Shown here piece after piece: positions 1 to 4,501 of a stretch of DNA of 6,449 nt (positions within the stretch are counted from its first letter, which is position 1; each line of letters starts with the position of its first letter). The translations under genes and the position numbers were made by a program. The notes under the pieces were generated by a model. The model was not told the DNA's origin, did not search any database, and saw only the letters and a program-made list of their open reading frames with translations. Origin of the DNA: an uncultured Eubacteriales bacterium (GTDB lineage Bacteria > Bacillota > Clostridia > Oscillospirales > Acutalibacteraceae); contig OMRJ01000293.1 of the NCBI GenBank assembly GCA_900313475.1, positions 1 through 6,449 of the forward strand, written 5' to 3'.

Positions 1-121
1 GTTGTCCCCATAAGCCGACAGGCTGTTGTTCTCCTTCGGGCAGTTTTAAACACGGTAGATAGTAGTCACCTTGAAGTTCGTACCAAAGACCGTTCTTTTT
101 GTCATAAATAACCTTTTCCAT
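1..121 (-). CDS. tnpV: TnpV family transposon-encoded protein, N-terminal part (cut by window edge)
   Basis: Reading leftward from an ATG at 119-121, the first 40 codons are in the window. They start MEKVIYDKKNGLWYELQGDY and continue with YLPCLKLPEGE and PVGLWGQ. This is the characteristic opening of TnpV, a small protein of about 110-130 residues carried by Tn4451-like and other clostridial mobile elements. The family has been described as excisionase-like, but its role is poorly defined. An AAGGAGG ribosome binding site lies just before the start. The upstream 61-codon gene stops only two bases before this ATG, so the two are almost certainly co-transcribed and translationally coupled. The C-terminal two thirds lie outside the window. 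The family call rests on recognition of the N-terminal pattern and is fairly secure; any biochemical role is inference. Confidence 0.85.
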   Translation of the reverse strand, partial: MEKVIYDKKNGLWYELQGDYYLPCLKLPEGEQQPVGLWGQ

Positions 122-123
122 AC

Positions 124-309
124 TCACGCCTCCTTGTAGATTACCTTGAATTTCTTTTGCTTTGCATCAATGATTTTCAGTAAAACCTTATCTACCGCAT
201 CAGTGTACTTGCCGTTGGCAATAAGGTTGTTCCGCATTTCGTTCAGACAGTTCACAACCACCCTTCGCTCAAAATCATCCAACGCTATGTAATACTTTTT
301 ATCCCGCAT
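124..309 (-). CDS. Small conserved protein paired with TnpV (61 aa, unknown function)
   Basis: This 61-residue, highly charged protein begins MRDKKYYIALDDFERRVVVN, has a central RNNLIANGKYTDAVDKVLLK stretch and a lysine-rich end (KQKKFKVIYKEA). Similar short proteins with an 'LI..G+YTDAVD..L.K' pattern are, from memory, common directly upstream of tnpV in clostridial elements; no function is known to me. There is no signal peptide, membrane segment or cysteine pair. An AAAGGAGG site lies 5-12 bases before the ATG, and a candidate promoter is at 339-367. It is followed by tnpV with a two-base gap, so it is the first gene of that leftward transcript. Its basic, mainly helical character would fit a nucleic-acid-binding accessory protein, but that is a guess. 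Confidence 0.75.
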   Translation of the reverse strand: MRDKKYYIALDDFERRVVVNCLNEMRNNLIANGKYTDAVDKVLLKIIDAKQKKFKVIYKEA

Positions 310-334
310 ATCGCAACCTCCTTTGATTTTCTGC

Positions 335-382
335 CATAATTGTACTCAAAGGCGGTTCAATAGTCGAATGTATGCAATTATG
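335..382. repeat. 8-bp inverted repeat between divergent promoters
   Basis: CATAATTG at 335-342 is matched by its exact reverse complement CAATTATG at 375-382, 32 bases apart. The left arm overlaps the -10 box of the candidate leftward promoter of the tnpV pair, and the right arm lies 20 bases upstream of the rightward -35 box. It could be a two-site operator for the divergent genes. An 8-bp arm in AT-rich DNA can arise by chance, so this is only a candidate. Confidence 0.3.
339..367 (-). promoter_or_regulatory. Candidate sigma-A promoter for the 61-aa gene and tnpV
   Basis: On the minus strand, TCGACT (362-367; four of six matches to TTGACA) is followed after 17 bases by TACAAT (339-344; five of six matches to TATAAT). 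Transcription would start near 332, giving a leader of about 20 bases that contains the AAAGGAGG site. The -10 box and spacing are good and the -35 box is moderate. Confidence 0.45.
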
Positions 383-403
383 ATTTGACCTTTTAGATAC
401 TAA

Positions 404-432
404 TTGTTAATTGCTTAAAATTATGGTATAAT
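404..432 (+). promoter_or_regulatory. Sigma-A promoter of the HNH-like gene
   Basis: TTGTTA at 404-409 and a perfect TATAAT at 427-432 are separated by exactly 17 bases. A TGG triplet directly before the -10 box makes an extended -10 element. The predicted start near 439 puts the AGAGGTG ribosome binding site at the very 5' end of the message, so the leader is extremely short. This is a strong constitutive-looking promoter, unlike the quiet expression usual for cargo genes. Confidence 0.75.
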
Positions 433-453
433 GTTTTCAAAGAGGTGAAAAAG

Positions 454-1545
454 ATGTTTGATGATATGGTTAATTTCTTTAATTTGGGGGCTTTTTCGGA
501 TGAGGAAAAAGAATTGCTCAGAACCGATTTTACATATAAGAAGCAAATGAGCCGACTTTTAAAAGAAGCACGTCAAGCCGCAAAGAGAGATACTTGTTAT
601 TTTTGCGGAAAGAGCGTTACAAGTTTTTGTAATTCGCATTCCGTTCCGAGGTTTTGTCTTGAAAACATAGCCACAAATGGCGATGTGCTAACATTAAATA
701 CTGTTGTGGATAATCCTTTGATGGACACTGAGAATGGAGTGAATAAAGCAGGAACATTTCATTTAATCTGCAATGATTGCGACAGCAAGATTTTTTCAGA
801 CTACGAAAATCCCGATAATTATTCAAATCAACCTACTCCAAAAATGATTGCTCAAATGGCATTGAAAAACAGTTTAAAATCCATTAGTAAACGACTTTTT
901 GAAATTGAACTCTTTAATATTTCCGCTAAAAAAACAGATGCTGCTCGGATGTTTAGCGATGCAAAAAACGCCGCTAATGAAATGGACTTAAAAGAATATG
1001 AGGACAGCTATAGAAAAGCAAAGAAAGCATTAGAAAAGAACAGTTCAACAGACTACTATGTATGCTACTATGAAAAACTTAATTATGTGGTTCCGATTGC
1101 TTTTCAATGCTCATTAGCATTGGCAGTCGATTTTAATGGTAATATTATCAACAATATTTATAATCCATCTCCTGAATACAGAATACAAAATATTCATATA
1201 AGTATATTACCTTTGAAATCAGAAACTGTAATCGTGATATTTATTGAGGATGGCGATAAACGTTATAGACCGTTCTATAAACAATTCAATAAGCTTACAT
1301 TAGAAGATAAACTTGCCGCATTGACATTGATTATGTTTATGTATTCGGAGGATATGTACTTTTCAAAATCTATTGAGAATGAAGTTCGTGAAAGCAAGGC
1401 TCTTTGTGAAGCGGGAAAGACTGGGCAAGACATCGTTTCATTTACACCATTCTTCGATCCTTTGGAAATGCTAAGAGAATCACATTCTTTAGATAAAAGA
1501 CACGAAATTCCAAATTTGCTTTCAGAAAAATATAAATTGGCATAA
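454..1545 (+). CDS. HNH-like zinc-binding protein of unknown function (363 aa)
   Basis: No named family is recognised with certainty. What is visible is a metal-binding core in the N-terminal third: Cys48-x2-Cys51, then Ser61-His62-x2-Pro65, then Cys106-x2-Cys109-Asp followed by F114 and YE (117-118). The order CxxC, [D/S]HxxP, CxxC is the layout of HNH (beta-beta-alpha-metal) nucleases, with His62 in the place of the catalytic histidine. The usual central Asn and last His are not evident, so activity is uncertain. Residues 120-230 look helical and charged; 230-330 look beta-rich with no membrane segment. The ATG at 454 is preferred because AGAGGTG (441-447) sits six bases upstream; a GTG at 445 in the same frame lies inside that site. 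The gene is a single transcription unit, AT-rich like the neighbouring tnpV pair, and ends two bases before a terminator stem. It may be cargo of a mobile element, possibly a defence nuclease, but this is inference. Confidence 0.8.
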   Translation: MFDDMVNFFNLGAFSDEEKELLRTDFTYKKQMSRLLKEARQAAKRDTCYFCGKSVTSFCNSHSVPRFCLENIATNGDVLTLNTVVDNPLMDTENGVNKAGTFHLICNDCDSKIFSDYENPDNYSNQPTPKMIAQMALKNSLKSISKRLFEIELFNISAKKTDAARMFSDAKNAANEMDLKEYEDSYRKAKKALEKNSSTDYYVCYYEKLNYVVPIAFQCSLALAVDFNGNIINNIYNPSPEYRIQNIHISILPLKSETVIVIFIEDGDKRYRPFYKQFNKLTLEDKLAALTLIMFMYSEDMYFSKSIENEVRESKALCEAGKTGQDIVSFTPFFDPLEMLRESHSLDKRHEIPNLLSEKYKLA

Positions 1546-1547
1546 CA

Positions 1548-1587
1548 AAACCCGCCACCTTAGAAATTAATCTAAGATGGCGGGTTT
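1548..1587. terminator. Bidirectional intrinsic terminator between HNH-like gene and tRNA-Ala
   Basis: Arms of 17 bases (1548-1564 and 1571-1587), GC-rich at the base (AAACCCGCCA / TGGCGGGTTT), enclose a six-base AATTAA loop. The single imperfect position is a C/A mismatch in plus-strand RNA but a G-U pair in minus-strand RNA. The minus side is followed by TTTTGTTATG and the plus side by TTTCTGTTTCG. It can therefore stop the HNH-like transcript, whose stop codon is two bases away, and also the tRNA transcript coming from the right. Confidence 0.8.
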
Positions 1588-1604
1588 CTGTTTCGTATTA
1601 GAGA

Positions 1605-1645
1605 AACACCTTGACGGCAAAGCCGCCACTAAAGAAGTAGGTGTT
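1605..1645 (-). other. Hairpin-forming sequence downstream of tRNA-Ala
   Basis: Outer arms AACACCT (1605-1611) and AGGTGTT (1639-1645) are exact inverted repeats. They enclose an inner hairpin at 1613-1627 (six pairs around AAA, with a G-U pair only in minus-strand RNA). The preference for pairing on the minus strand points to a role in the trailer RNA of the tRNA transcript, as a processing stem or first terminator. It has no good U-tract of its own. Confidence 0.35.
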
Positions 1646-1660
1646 CTTCCAATACACGTT

Positions 1661-1736
1661 TGGTGGACCTGAAGAGATTCGAACTCTCGACCTCTCGGAT
1701 GCGAACCGAACGCTCTCCCAACTGAGCTACAGGCCC
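1661..1736 (-). tRNA. tRNA-Ala (anticodon CGC)
   Basis: The reverse complement folds into a complete cloverleaf. The acceptor stem is GGGCCTG/CAGGTCC and contains the G3-U70 wobble pair, the main identity element of alanine tRNA. The D arm is GCTC-AGTTGGGA-GAGC. The anticodon stem TTCGG/CCGAG carries loop TTCGCAT, giving anticodon CGC, which reads GCG. The variable loop is AGGTC, the T arm is GAGAG-TTCGAAT-CTCTT, and the discriminator base is A73. The 3' CCA is encoded (1661-1663). Total length is 76 bases. A strong promoter lies upstream (1755-1783) and terminator-like hairpins follow. It appears functional. Its 3' end faces the accessory DNA, the orientation in which tRNA genes often serve as integrase target sites. 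Confidence 0.97.
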
Positions 1737-1754
1737 AACTCAAATTGCTTGATG

Positions 1755-1783
1755 ATTATAACACGTTCGTTTTTCAATTGCAA
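1755..1783 (-). promoter_or_regulatory. Promoter of tRNA-Ala
   Basis: On the minus strand TTGCAA (1778-1783) and a perfect TATAAT (1755-1760) are 17 bases apart, with a TGT triplet completing an extended -10 element. Transcription would start near 1748, about 12 bases before the mature tRNA 5' end. This is a strong stable-RNA-type promoter. Confidence 0.8.
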
Positions 1784-1830
1784 TACTTTTTTTATTTTTT
1801 TGTGTAAAAGCTTTTTCGTCCGGTAAAACG

Positions 1831-1930
1831 AAAAAAAGGCAGGAGGTTACGGCAAAATCTCCGTCTGAAAACAGGCTGTCGGTTACGGTATATGCTGTCG
1901 GGCAAAGCCGTATCGAGCATTACCGAAACC
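1831..1930 (-). terminator. Structured 3' region / possible terminator of the alarmone operon
   Basis: Eight bases after the stop codon of the alarmone synthetase gene, minus-strand RNA can form a long imperfect hairpin (arms 1916-1930 and 1881-1896, about 14 pairs with one T-T mismatch and one bulge). A smaller GGC-AAA-GCC stem sits in its loop. About 45 bases further on is a run of seven T on the minus strand (1831-1837), preceded by only weak stems such as ACGG/CCGT. Termination somewhere here is likely because the tRNA promoter follows, but there is no classical hairpin plus T-tract, so the exact site is uncertain. Confidence 0.35.
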
Positions 1931-1937
1931 GTACGCG

Positions 1938-2600
1938 TCAATCCCCATTTGATTCCGCGGCTTTAATTCGCTTATACATATCCTGCATCTTTTTGTCGAT
2001 TTCGGAAATTTTTCCGGCACATTCGAGCATTTCGTCGTTTATTCCGTCGGGAAGTTTCGATTTATCGGCTTTATAACGGATATCATGTTCGAGACTTGCC
2101 CAAAAATCCATGGCGATCGTGCGGATCTGTATTTCCGCGCCGACGAACTCCGTTCGGTCGGAGAGATACACAGGCAGACGTATATCAAGGTGAAGCGAGC
2201 GGTAGCCGTTGTAATTCGGCAGCATAATATAGTCCTGTCGCTTTATTATTTCGACATCTTTTTGTCTTTCGAGCATTTCCGCAACACGGTATACATCGTC
2301 GATATACTGACAGACAACGCGGACGCCTGCGATATCGTTAACATTTTCACGCGCAGAGGAAAGATTGACCGGCATTCCTCTTTTTTTAAGCTTCGCCACT
2401 ATGCTTTCATCTGATTTAACGCGGCTTTCTATATGGTGAATCGGATTTCGATCATAAAGGACGTTAAATTCACTGTTCAGCACTTCAAATTTAAGCGCAA
2501 GCTGCTTTACCGCACACTCATACAGATTTCTGACCATATTGTATTCCGGTTCATCGGAAAAAACCGTGATCCTGTTCTTAAAATTTTCCGCTTTTTCCAT
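1938..2600 (-). CDS. Small alarmone synthetase, (p)ppGpp synthetase of RelQ/RelP type (220 aa)
   Basis: The protein is a single RelA/SpoT synthetase domain (GTP pyrophosphokinase), which moves pyrophosphate from ATP to GDP or GTP to make ppGpp or pppGpp in the cytoplasm. Visible motifs: R60-V-K with S66 (ATP-binding region), NDIAGVRVVCQYIDDV at 88-103 with Asp89 as the metal ligand, RQDYI at 121-125, NGYRSLHL at 131-138 with Tyr133 of the GTP pocket, and EIQIRTIAMDFWASLEH at 156-172 with Glu156 as the catalytic carboxylate. There is no hydrolase, TGS or ACT domain, and 220 residues is typical of RelQ (YjbM) and RelP (YwaC). The C-terminal helix (ISEIDKKMQDMYKRI) fits the tetramerisation helix of that group. 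GGAGGT lies five bases before the ATG. The gene is last in the operon and overlaps the NimA-like gene by 23 bases. RelQ versus RelP cannot be decided by eye. Confidence 0.92.
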   Translation of the reverse strand: MEKAENFKNRITVFSDEPEYNMVRNLYECAVKQLALKFEVLNSEFNVLYDRNPIHHIESRVKSDESIVAKLKKRGMPVNLSSARENVNDIAGVRVVCQYIDDVYRVAEMLERQKDVEIIKRQDYIMLPNYNGYRSLHLDIRLPVYLSDRTEFVGAEIQIRTIAMDFWASLEHDIRYKADKSKLPDGINDEMLECAGKISEIDKKMQDMYKRIKAAESNGD

Positions 2601-3108
2601 GTTGACCTCCGCTGTTTTTTATATCCGCACCGCTGTCAGTCGGATTGGCTTTCGCCGTCAGCTCCGTAACGGTGAGCTTTACAACCGCCGTATGCTCGAC
2701 AGTATCTCTGTTGTAATTGAAATTACGCGTTTCAGGATAACGGGCCATAATAATTCCGGCAACGGCATCGCGGCGCTCATCTCCTGTCAGAAAACGAACC
2801 TGCGCCTTACCCATGACGGAACGGTAGCGCATCGTGACATCCTTCTTCTCCGGCAGACACTCCATTTTTAAGGGAATGTCCATTTCAAAAGAGCAAACAC
2901 GATTTCGCTGCAAAAGCTCATACTTTCGCCCTGCTTCGGCTCCGTGAATATAGATGCATATCCGTTCATCCTCAACCGTGTATGCAAAATTGACGGGAAC
3001 TATATACGGATAAACGCCGTCGGCAAGTCCGAGACGTACTGTATCGCAGGCATCTATTATCTTGACGATTTCACCGAACTCGGTCACTTCTCTGTCTTTT
3101 CTTCTCAT
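2578..3108 (-). CDS. NimA-like pyridoxamine 5'-phosphate oxidase family FMN protein (176 aa)
   Basis: The opening MRRKDREVTEFGEIVKIIDA, followed by VRLGLADGVYPYIVPVNF (24-41), IYIHGAEAGRKYELL (52-66) and VCSFEMD (71-77), is the typical layout of the NimA-like branch of the FMN-binding split-barrel fold. Members are usually about 150-160 residues and bind flavin as dimers; some reduce nitroimidazoles, but most have no known substrate. The later YRSVMGKAQV segment and a conserved H-T-AVVKL strand (residues 138-145) fit the same family. The last 20 or so residues (GADIKNSGGQHGKSGKF region) are not family-like. They arise because the reading frame runs through the ribosome binding site and first codons of the alarmone synthetase gene. 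AGAGGAC precedes the ATG. It lies 57 bases after the HD-domain gene and is probably in the same operon. No functional tie to alarmones is evident. Confidence 0.88.
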   Translation of the reverse strand: MRRKDREVTEFGEIVKIIDACDTVRLGLADGVYPYIVPVNFAYTVEDERICIYIHGAEAGRKYELLQRNRVCSFEMDIPLKMECLPEKKDVTMRYRSVMGKAQVRFLTGDERRDAVAGIIMARYPETRNFNYNRDTVEHTAVVKLTVTELTAKANPTDSGADIKNSGGQHGKSGKF

Positions 3109-3165
3109 ACCGTCCTCTTTTCTCCGCCATGTGCCTGTTATTTGTTTTTCATGCCGTAATGCGCC

Positions 3166-3594
3166 TTATTCCGTTAATATCTCTATCGCTTGTGCATATT
3201 TACGCTGTCTTTCCATGTCTTTTTCGCCGACTTTTTCAAGCCGCGCCAAATTGCTGTTGTGAGTAAGATCGGCGAGTTTTACGGCACGGGCGACAGGATC
3301 ATTTTTTATTTTTCTAATATAGTCAAAATACGAAGTTCCTTTGCTGCGCGTCAAAAGCATCAAAGGCCCGGTAATGTCTTCTCCGAAGCCGTACCGTGCA
3401 AGCTCCGCAAGCGTAACAGGCGTATCCTCCAAAACATCATGAAGAAGCGCAACGACCGTCGATACCTCGTCCGTCATCTGTTCCGCAACATGAAACGGGT
3501 GGAATACATACGGCATTCCGCTCTTGTCCGTTTGCCCTTTATGAGCATCATAACAAAGCTGCATTGCTGTTTTCGTTTTTTTTGTATATATCAA
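3166..3594 (-). CDS. HD-domain phosphohydrolase, Rel/SpoT alarmone-hydrolase-like (142 aa)
   Basis: The motif series matches the (p)ppGpp hydrolase domain of Rel/SpoT and single-domain MESH1-type enzymes. With the TTG as residue 1: AHKGQTDKSGMPYVFHP has His18 and His32, LLHDVLEDT has His52-Asp53 and Glu56-Asp57, and KLADLTHN has Asp109 and Asn113. These would bind Mn2+ and place water for removal of the 3' pyrophosphate. The full set of metal ligands is present, so activity is plausible, although Leu stands where Rel proteins usually have Arg in LADR. The TTG at 3594 is chosen because GGAGGG lies seven bases upstream and homologues begin close to IYTK. An ATG at 3627 would need a poorly spaced site and would lie within a palindrome. 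It is the first gene of the operon and is followed by the NimA-like and synthetase genes. The substrate could also be another nucleotide. Confidence 0.85.
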   Translation of the reverse strand: MIYTKKTKTAMQLCYDAHKGQTDKSGMPYVFHPFHVAEQMTDEVSTVVALLHDVLEDTPVTLAELARYGFGEDITGPLMLLTRSKGTSYFDYIRKIKNDPVARAVKLADLTHNSNLARLEKVGEKDMERQRKYAQAIEILTE

Positions 3595-3601
3595 AGCCCG
3601 A

Positions 3602-3607
3602 CCCTCC
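3602..3607 (-). promoter_or_regulatory. Ribosome binding site that decides the HD gene start (UUG)
   Basis: GGAGGG on the minus strand lies seven bases before the TTG at 3592-3594. No comparable site is at a workable distance from the in-frame ATG at 3627 (the nearest, GAGG, is about 15 bases away). This supports UUG initiation and a 142-residue product. Confidence 0.75.
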
Positions 3608-3616
3608 GATGTTATC

Positions 3617-3645
3617 GGTAAAAACATACGCGGATTGTTTTTACC
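3617..3645. promoter_or_regulatory. Operator-like perfect palindrome upstream of the alarmone operon
   Basis: GGTAAAAACA (3617-3626) and TGTTTTTACC (3636-3645) are exact reverse complements of 10 bp separated by nine bases. The element ends 22 bases before the TTG start of the HD gene, where a repressor would block initiation or elongation. The arm-9-arm layout resembles CIRCE-type operators, but the sequence is different, so HrcA is not implied. A clear promoter could not be identified: TTGAGG overlaps the right edge, but only poor -10 matches follow. An RNA hairpin in the leader is the alternative. Confidence 0.55.
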
Positions 3646-3668
3646 TCAAATAGAACATAAACTGCGTA

Positions 3669-3731
3669 ATCGAGTAGGTCGGAATTGCTCCGACCTCTCA
3701 CACCACCGTACATGCCGTTCGGCACACGGCG
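3669..3731 (-). ncRNA. Group II intron domains V and VI
   Basis: Domain V: lower helix CGCCGUG/UACGGUG (3725-3731 with 3704-3710), a two-base bulge (3711-3712), upper helix UGCC/GGCA and a GAAC loop. The catalytic triad would be CGC, opposite GUG, as I recall for class C introns, rather than the more common AGC. The loop is GAAC where GNRA is usual. Domain VI: AGGTCGGA (minus, 3689-3696) pairs with TCCGACCT (3676-3683), followed by an unpaired A at 3675, seven bases from the presumed intron end at 3669, the normal branch-point distance. The joined GGTGTGAGAGGTCGG sequence is familiar from clostridial introns. Confidence 0.75.
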
Positions 3732-3744
3732 ATTCAATTCAAAA

Positions 3745-3819
3745 TCAAATATGTACCTTTCGGCAGTAATCGAACACACTGACTAAGCCTCGCTCAGTCA
3801 GTCTTTCTCGGTATGCCCG
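3745..3819 (-). pseudogene. ltrA: C-terminal tail of a group II intron reverse transcriptase/maturase
   Basis: An open frame of 24 codons (RAYRERLTERGLVSVFDYCR then KVHI and a stop) ends 14 bases before domain V, exactly where the intron-encoded protein stops in complete introns. The ERLTERGLVSVFDYCRKV stretch resembles the end of clostridial LtrA-like proteins as I remember them. There is no start codon or RT motif, so this is a leftover of a deleted gene. The DNA for the RERLTERGLVS part is itself an 11-bp stem (3778-3802), which may have helped the deletion or be chance. On its own the match is short; its position next to domain V is the main support. Confidence 0.55.
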
Positions 3820-3826
3820 TTATACC

Positions 3827-3857
3827 AAAAAGCAAGCGCACCTGCAGGTACACTTGC
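3827..3857 (-). terminator. Intrinsic terminator of the peptidase-HAD operon
   Basis: Minus-strand RNA forms an 11-bp stem, GCAAGUGUACC with GGUGCGCUUGC (3847-3857 and 3832-3842; two G-U pairs), with a UGCA loop, followed directly by UUUUU (3827-3831). It begins seven bases after the HAD gene stop codon. This is a textbook rho-independent terminator. Confidence 0.88.
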
Positions 3858-3863
3858 CGATTT

Positions 3864-4481
3864 TTATTTTTTGCCCCCAAAGACATATCTGCGCAGAGCG
3901 GCGGAATCCCCGTCAAAAAGATAAGTTTGATAACCTGCTTTTTTACCGGCTTCAATATTGGCACTGTTGTCGTCAATAAAAAGACACTGCCCGGGAGTAA
4001 GCGCATACTTTTTTGTCAGATATTCAAAAATTTCGGGCTGCGGCTTTACAAGCTTTATGGGACCCGAAAAAACAAGACCGTCAAACAGTCCGAAAAGCTC
4101 CTTCAGCCACGGCGAATCGGCATAATGCTCCGAAAACTGAACGCTGATGTTCGAGAGAAGATACAGCTTTGCTCCCGCCGCCTTCAAATCTTTAATAAGC
4201 ACGTCCATTCCGTCAACGACAGGCACTGCCGTTATCCAATTGTCATAAAACTTATCAATGCTGCCGTGCAGTCGAGCGGGGAGCCTGCGATGAAACATTT
4301 CTTTAACTTCATCATCGGAAACGACACCCCTGTCAAGCAGATCCCAATGCGAACGATCATAAAAGACCTCTTTCAAAAGACTGACATCTTCCGGATCGCC
4401 GGCAAAATGAGCTGCAAGCTTATACTCATCAAACCTGCCTATCACCTGTCCGAAATCAAAAACAAAAGTATTAAAAATCAT
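3864..4481 (-). CDS. HAD-superfamily hydrolase, subfamily IA, YihX-like (205 aa)
   Basis: All four HAD motifs are present in order. Motif I is FDFGQVI at 8-14 with nucleophile Asp9. Motif II is LLSNIS at 108-113 with Ser110. Motif III is KLVKPQPEIFEYL at 143-155 with Lys146. Motif IV is CLFIDDNSANIEAGKKAG from 166 with Asp170-Asp171. Residues 15-90 form the helical cap typical of subfamily IA. Gly at the second position after the nucleophile, as in DxGxVI, is shared with YihX-type sugar phosphatases (glucose-1-phosphate in E. coli), but the substrate cannot be read from sequence. The enzyme is cytoplasmic. It is 20 bases downstream of the secreted peptidase gene with a modest GAGGCAGG site, and no separate promoter is seen, so the two are probably one operon ending at the terminator at 3827-3857. 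Its length is normal for the family. A long open frame on the opposite strand is its shadow. Confidence 0.9.
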   Translation of the reverse strand: MIFNTFVFDFGQVIGRFDEYKLAAHFAGDPEDVSLLKEVFYDRSHWDLLDRGVVSDDEVKEMFHRRLPARLHGSIDKFYDNWITAVPVVDGMDVLIKDLKAAGAKLYLLSNISVQFSEHYADSPWLKELFGLFDGLVFSGPIKLVKPQPEIFEYLTKKYALTPGQCLFIDDNSANIEAGKKAGYQTYLFDGDSAALRRYVFGGKK

Positions 4482-4501
4482 GCCGTGCCTGCCTCAGATT
4501 A

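Larger units (their letters stand above)
3669..3819 (-). mobile_element. Group II intron, 3'-terminal remnant
   Basis: On the minus strand the order is: tail of an intron-encoded protein frame ending at 3745, about 14 bases, domain V (about 3704-3731), then domain VI (about 3674-3698), ending CTACTCGAT at 3669. This is the normal order at the 3' end of a bacterial group II intron. Domains I-III and nearly all of the reverse transcriptase are missing, so the copy cannot splice or move on its own. The 5' limit (around 3810-3825) abuts the terminator of the HAD gene, on the same strand. Class C introns are known to insert just after intrinsic terminators, which would fit, but the class is not proven here. 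Confidence 0.75.

Noticed and set aside
617..826. Leftward open frame of 69 codons inside the HNH-like gene
   Set aside because: It overlaps the zinc motifs of the real gene on the other strand and has no ribosome binding site or recognisable family.
1641..1826. Rightward 61-codon open frame containing GGPEEIRTLDLSDANRTLSQ
   Set aside because: It is the antisense of tRNA-Ala; this peptide is a well-known false annotation produced by tRNA genes.
1613..1910. GGCAAAGCCG present twice (near 1616 and near 1901)
   Set aside because: It is a short hairpin-forming 10-mer in two structured spacers with no wider similarity, so it was not treated as a dispersed repeat.
2085..2871. Several rightward open frames opposite the alarmone synthetase and NimA-like genes
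   Set aside because: They are mirror frames of clear protein families, with no promoters or ribosome binding sites.
3190..3621. Rightward 143-codon open frame opposite the HD gene
   Set aside because: The HD motif series is on the minus strand; the opposite frame reads as a basic shadow protein.
3794..4006. Leftward 70-codon open frame running from the HAD gene end through the terminator
   Set aside because: It overlaps HAD motif IV in another frame and crosses the terminator stem, so it is not a gene.
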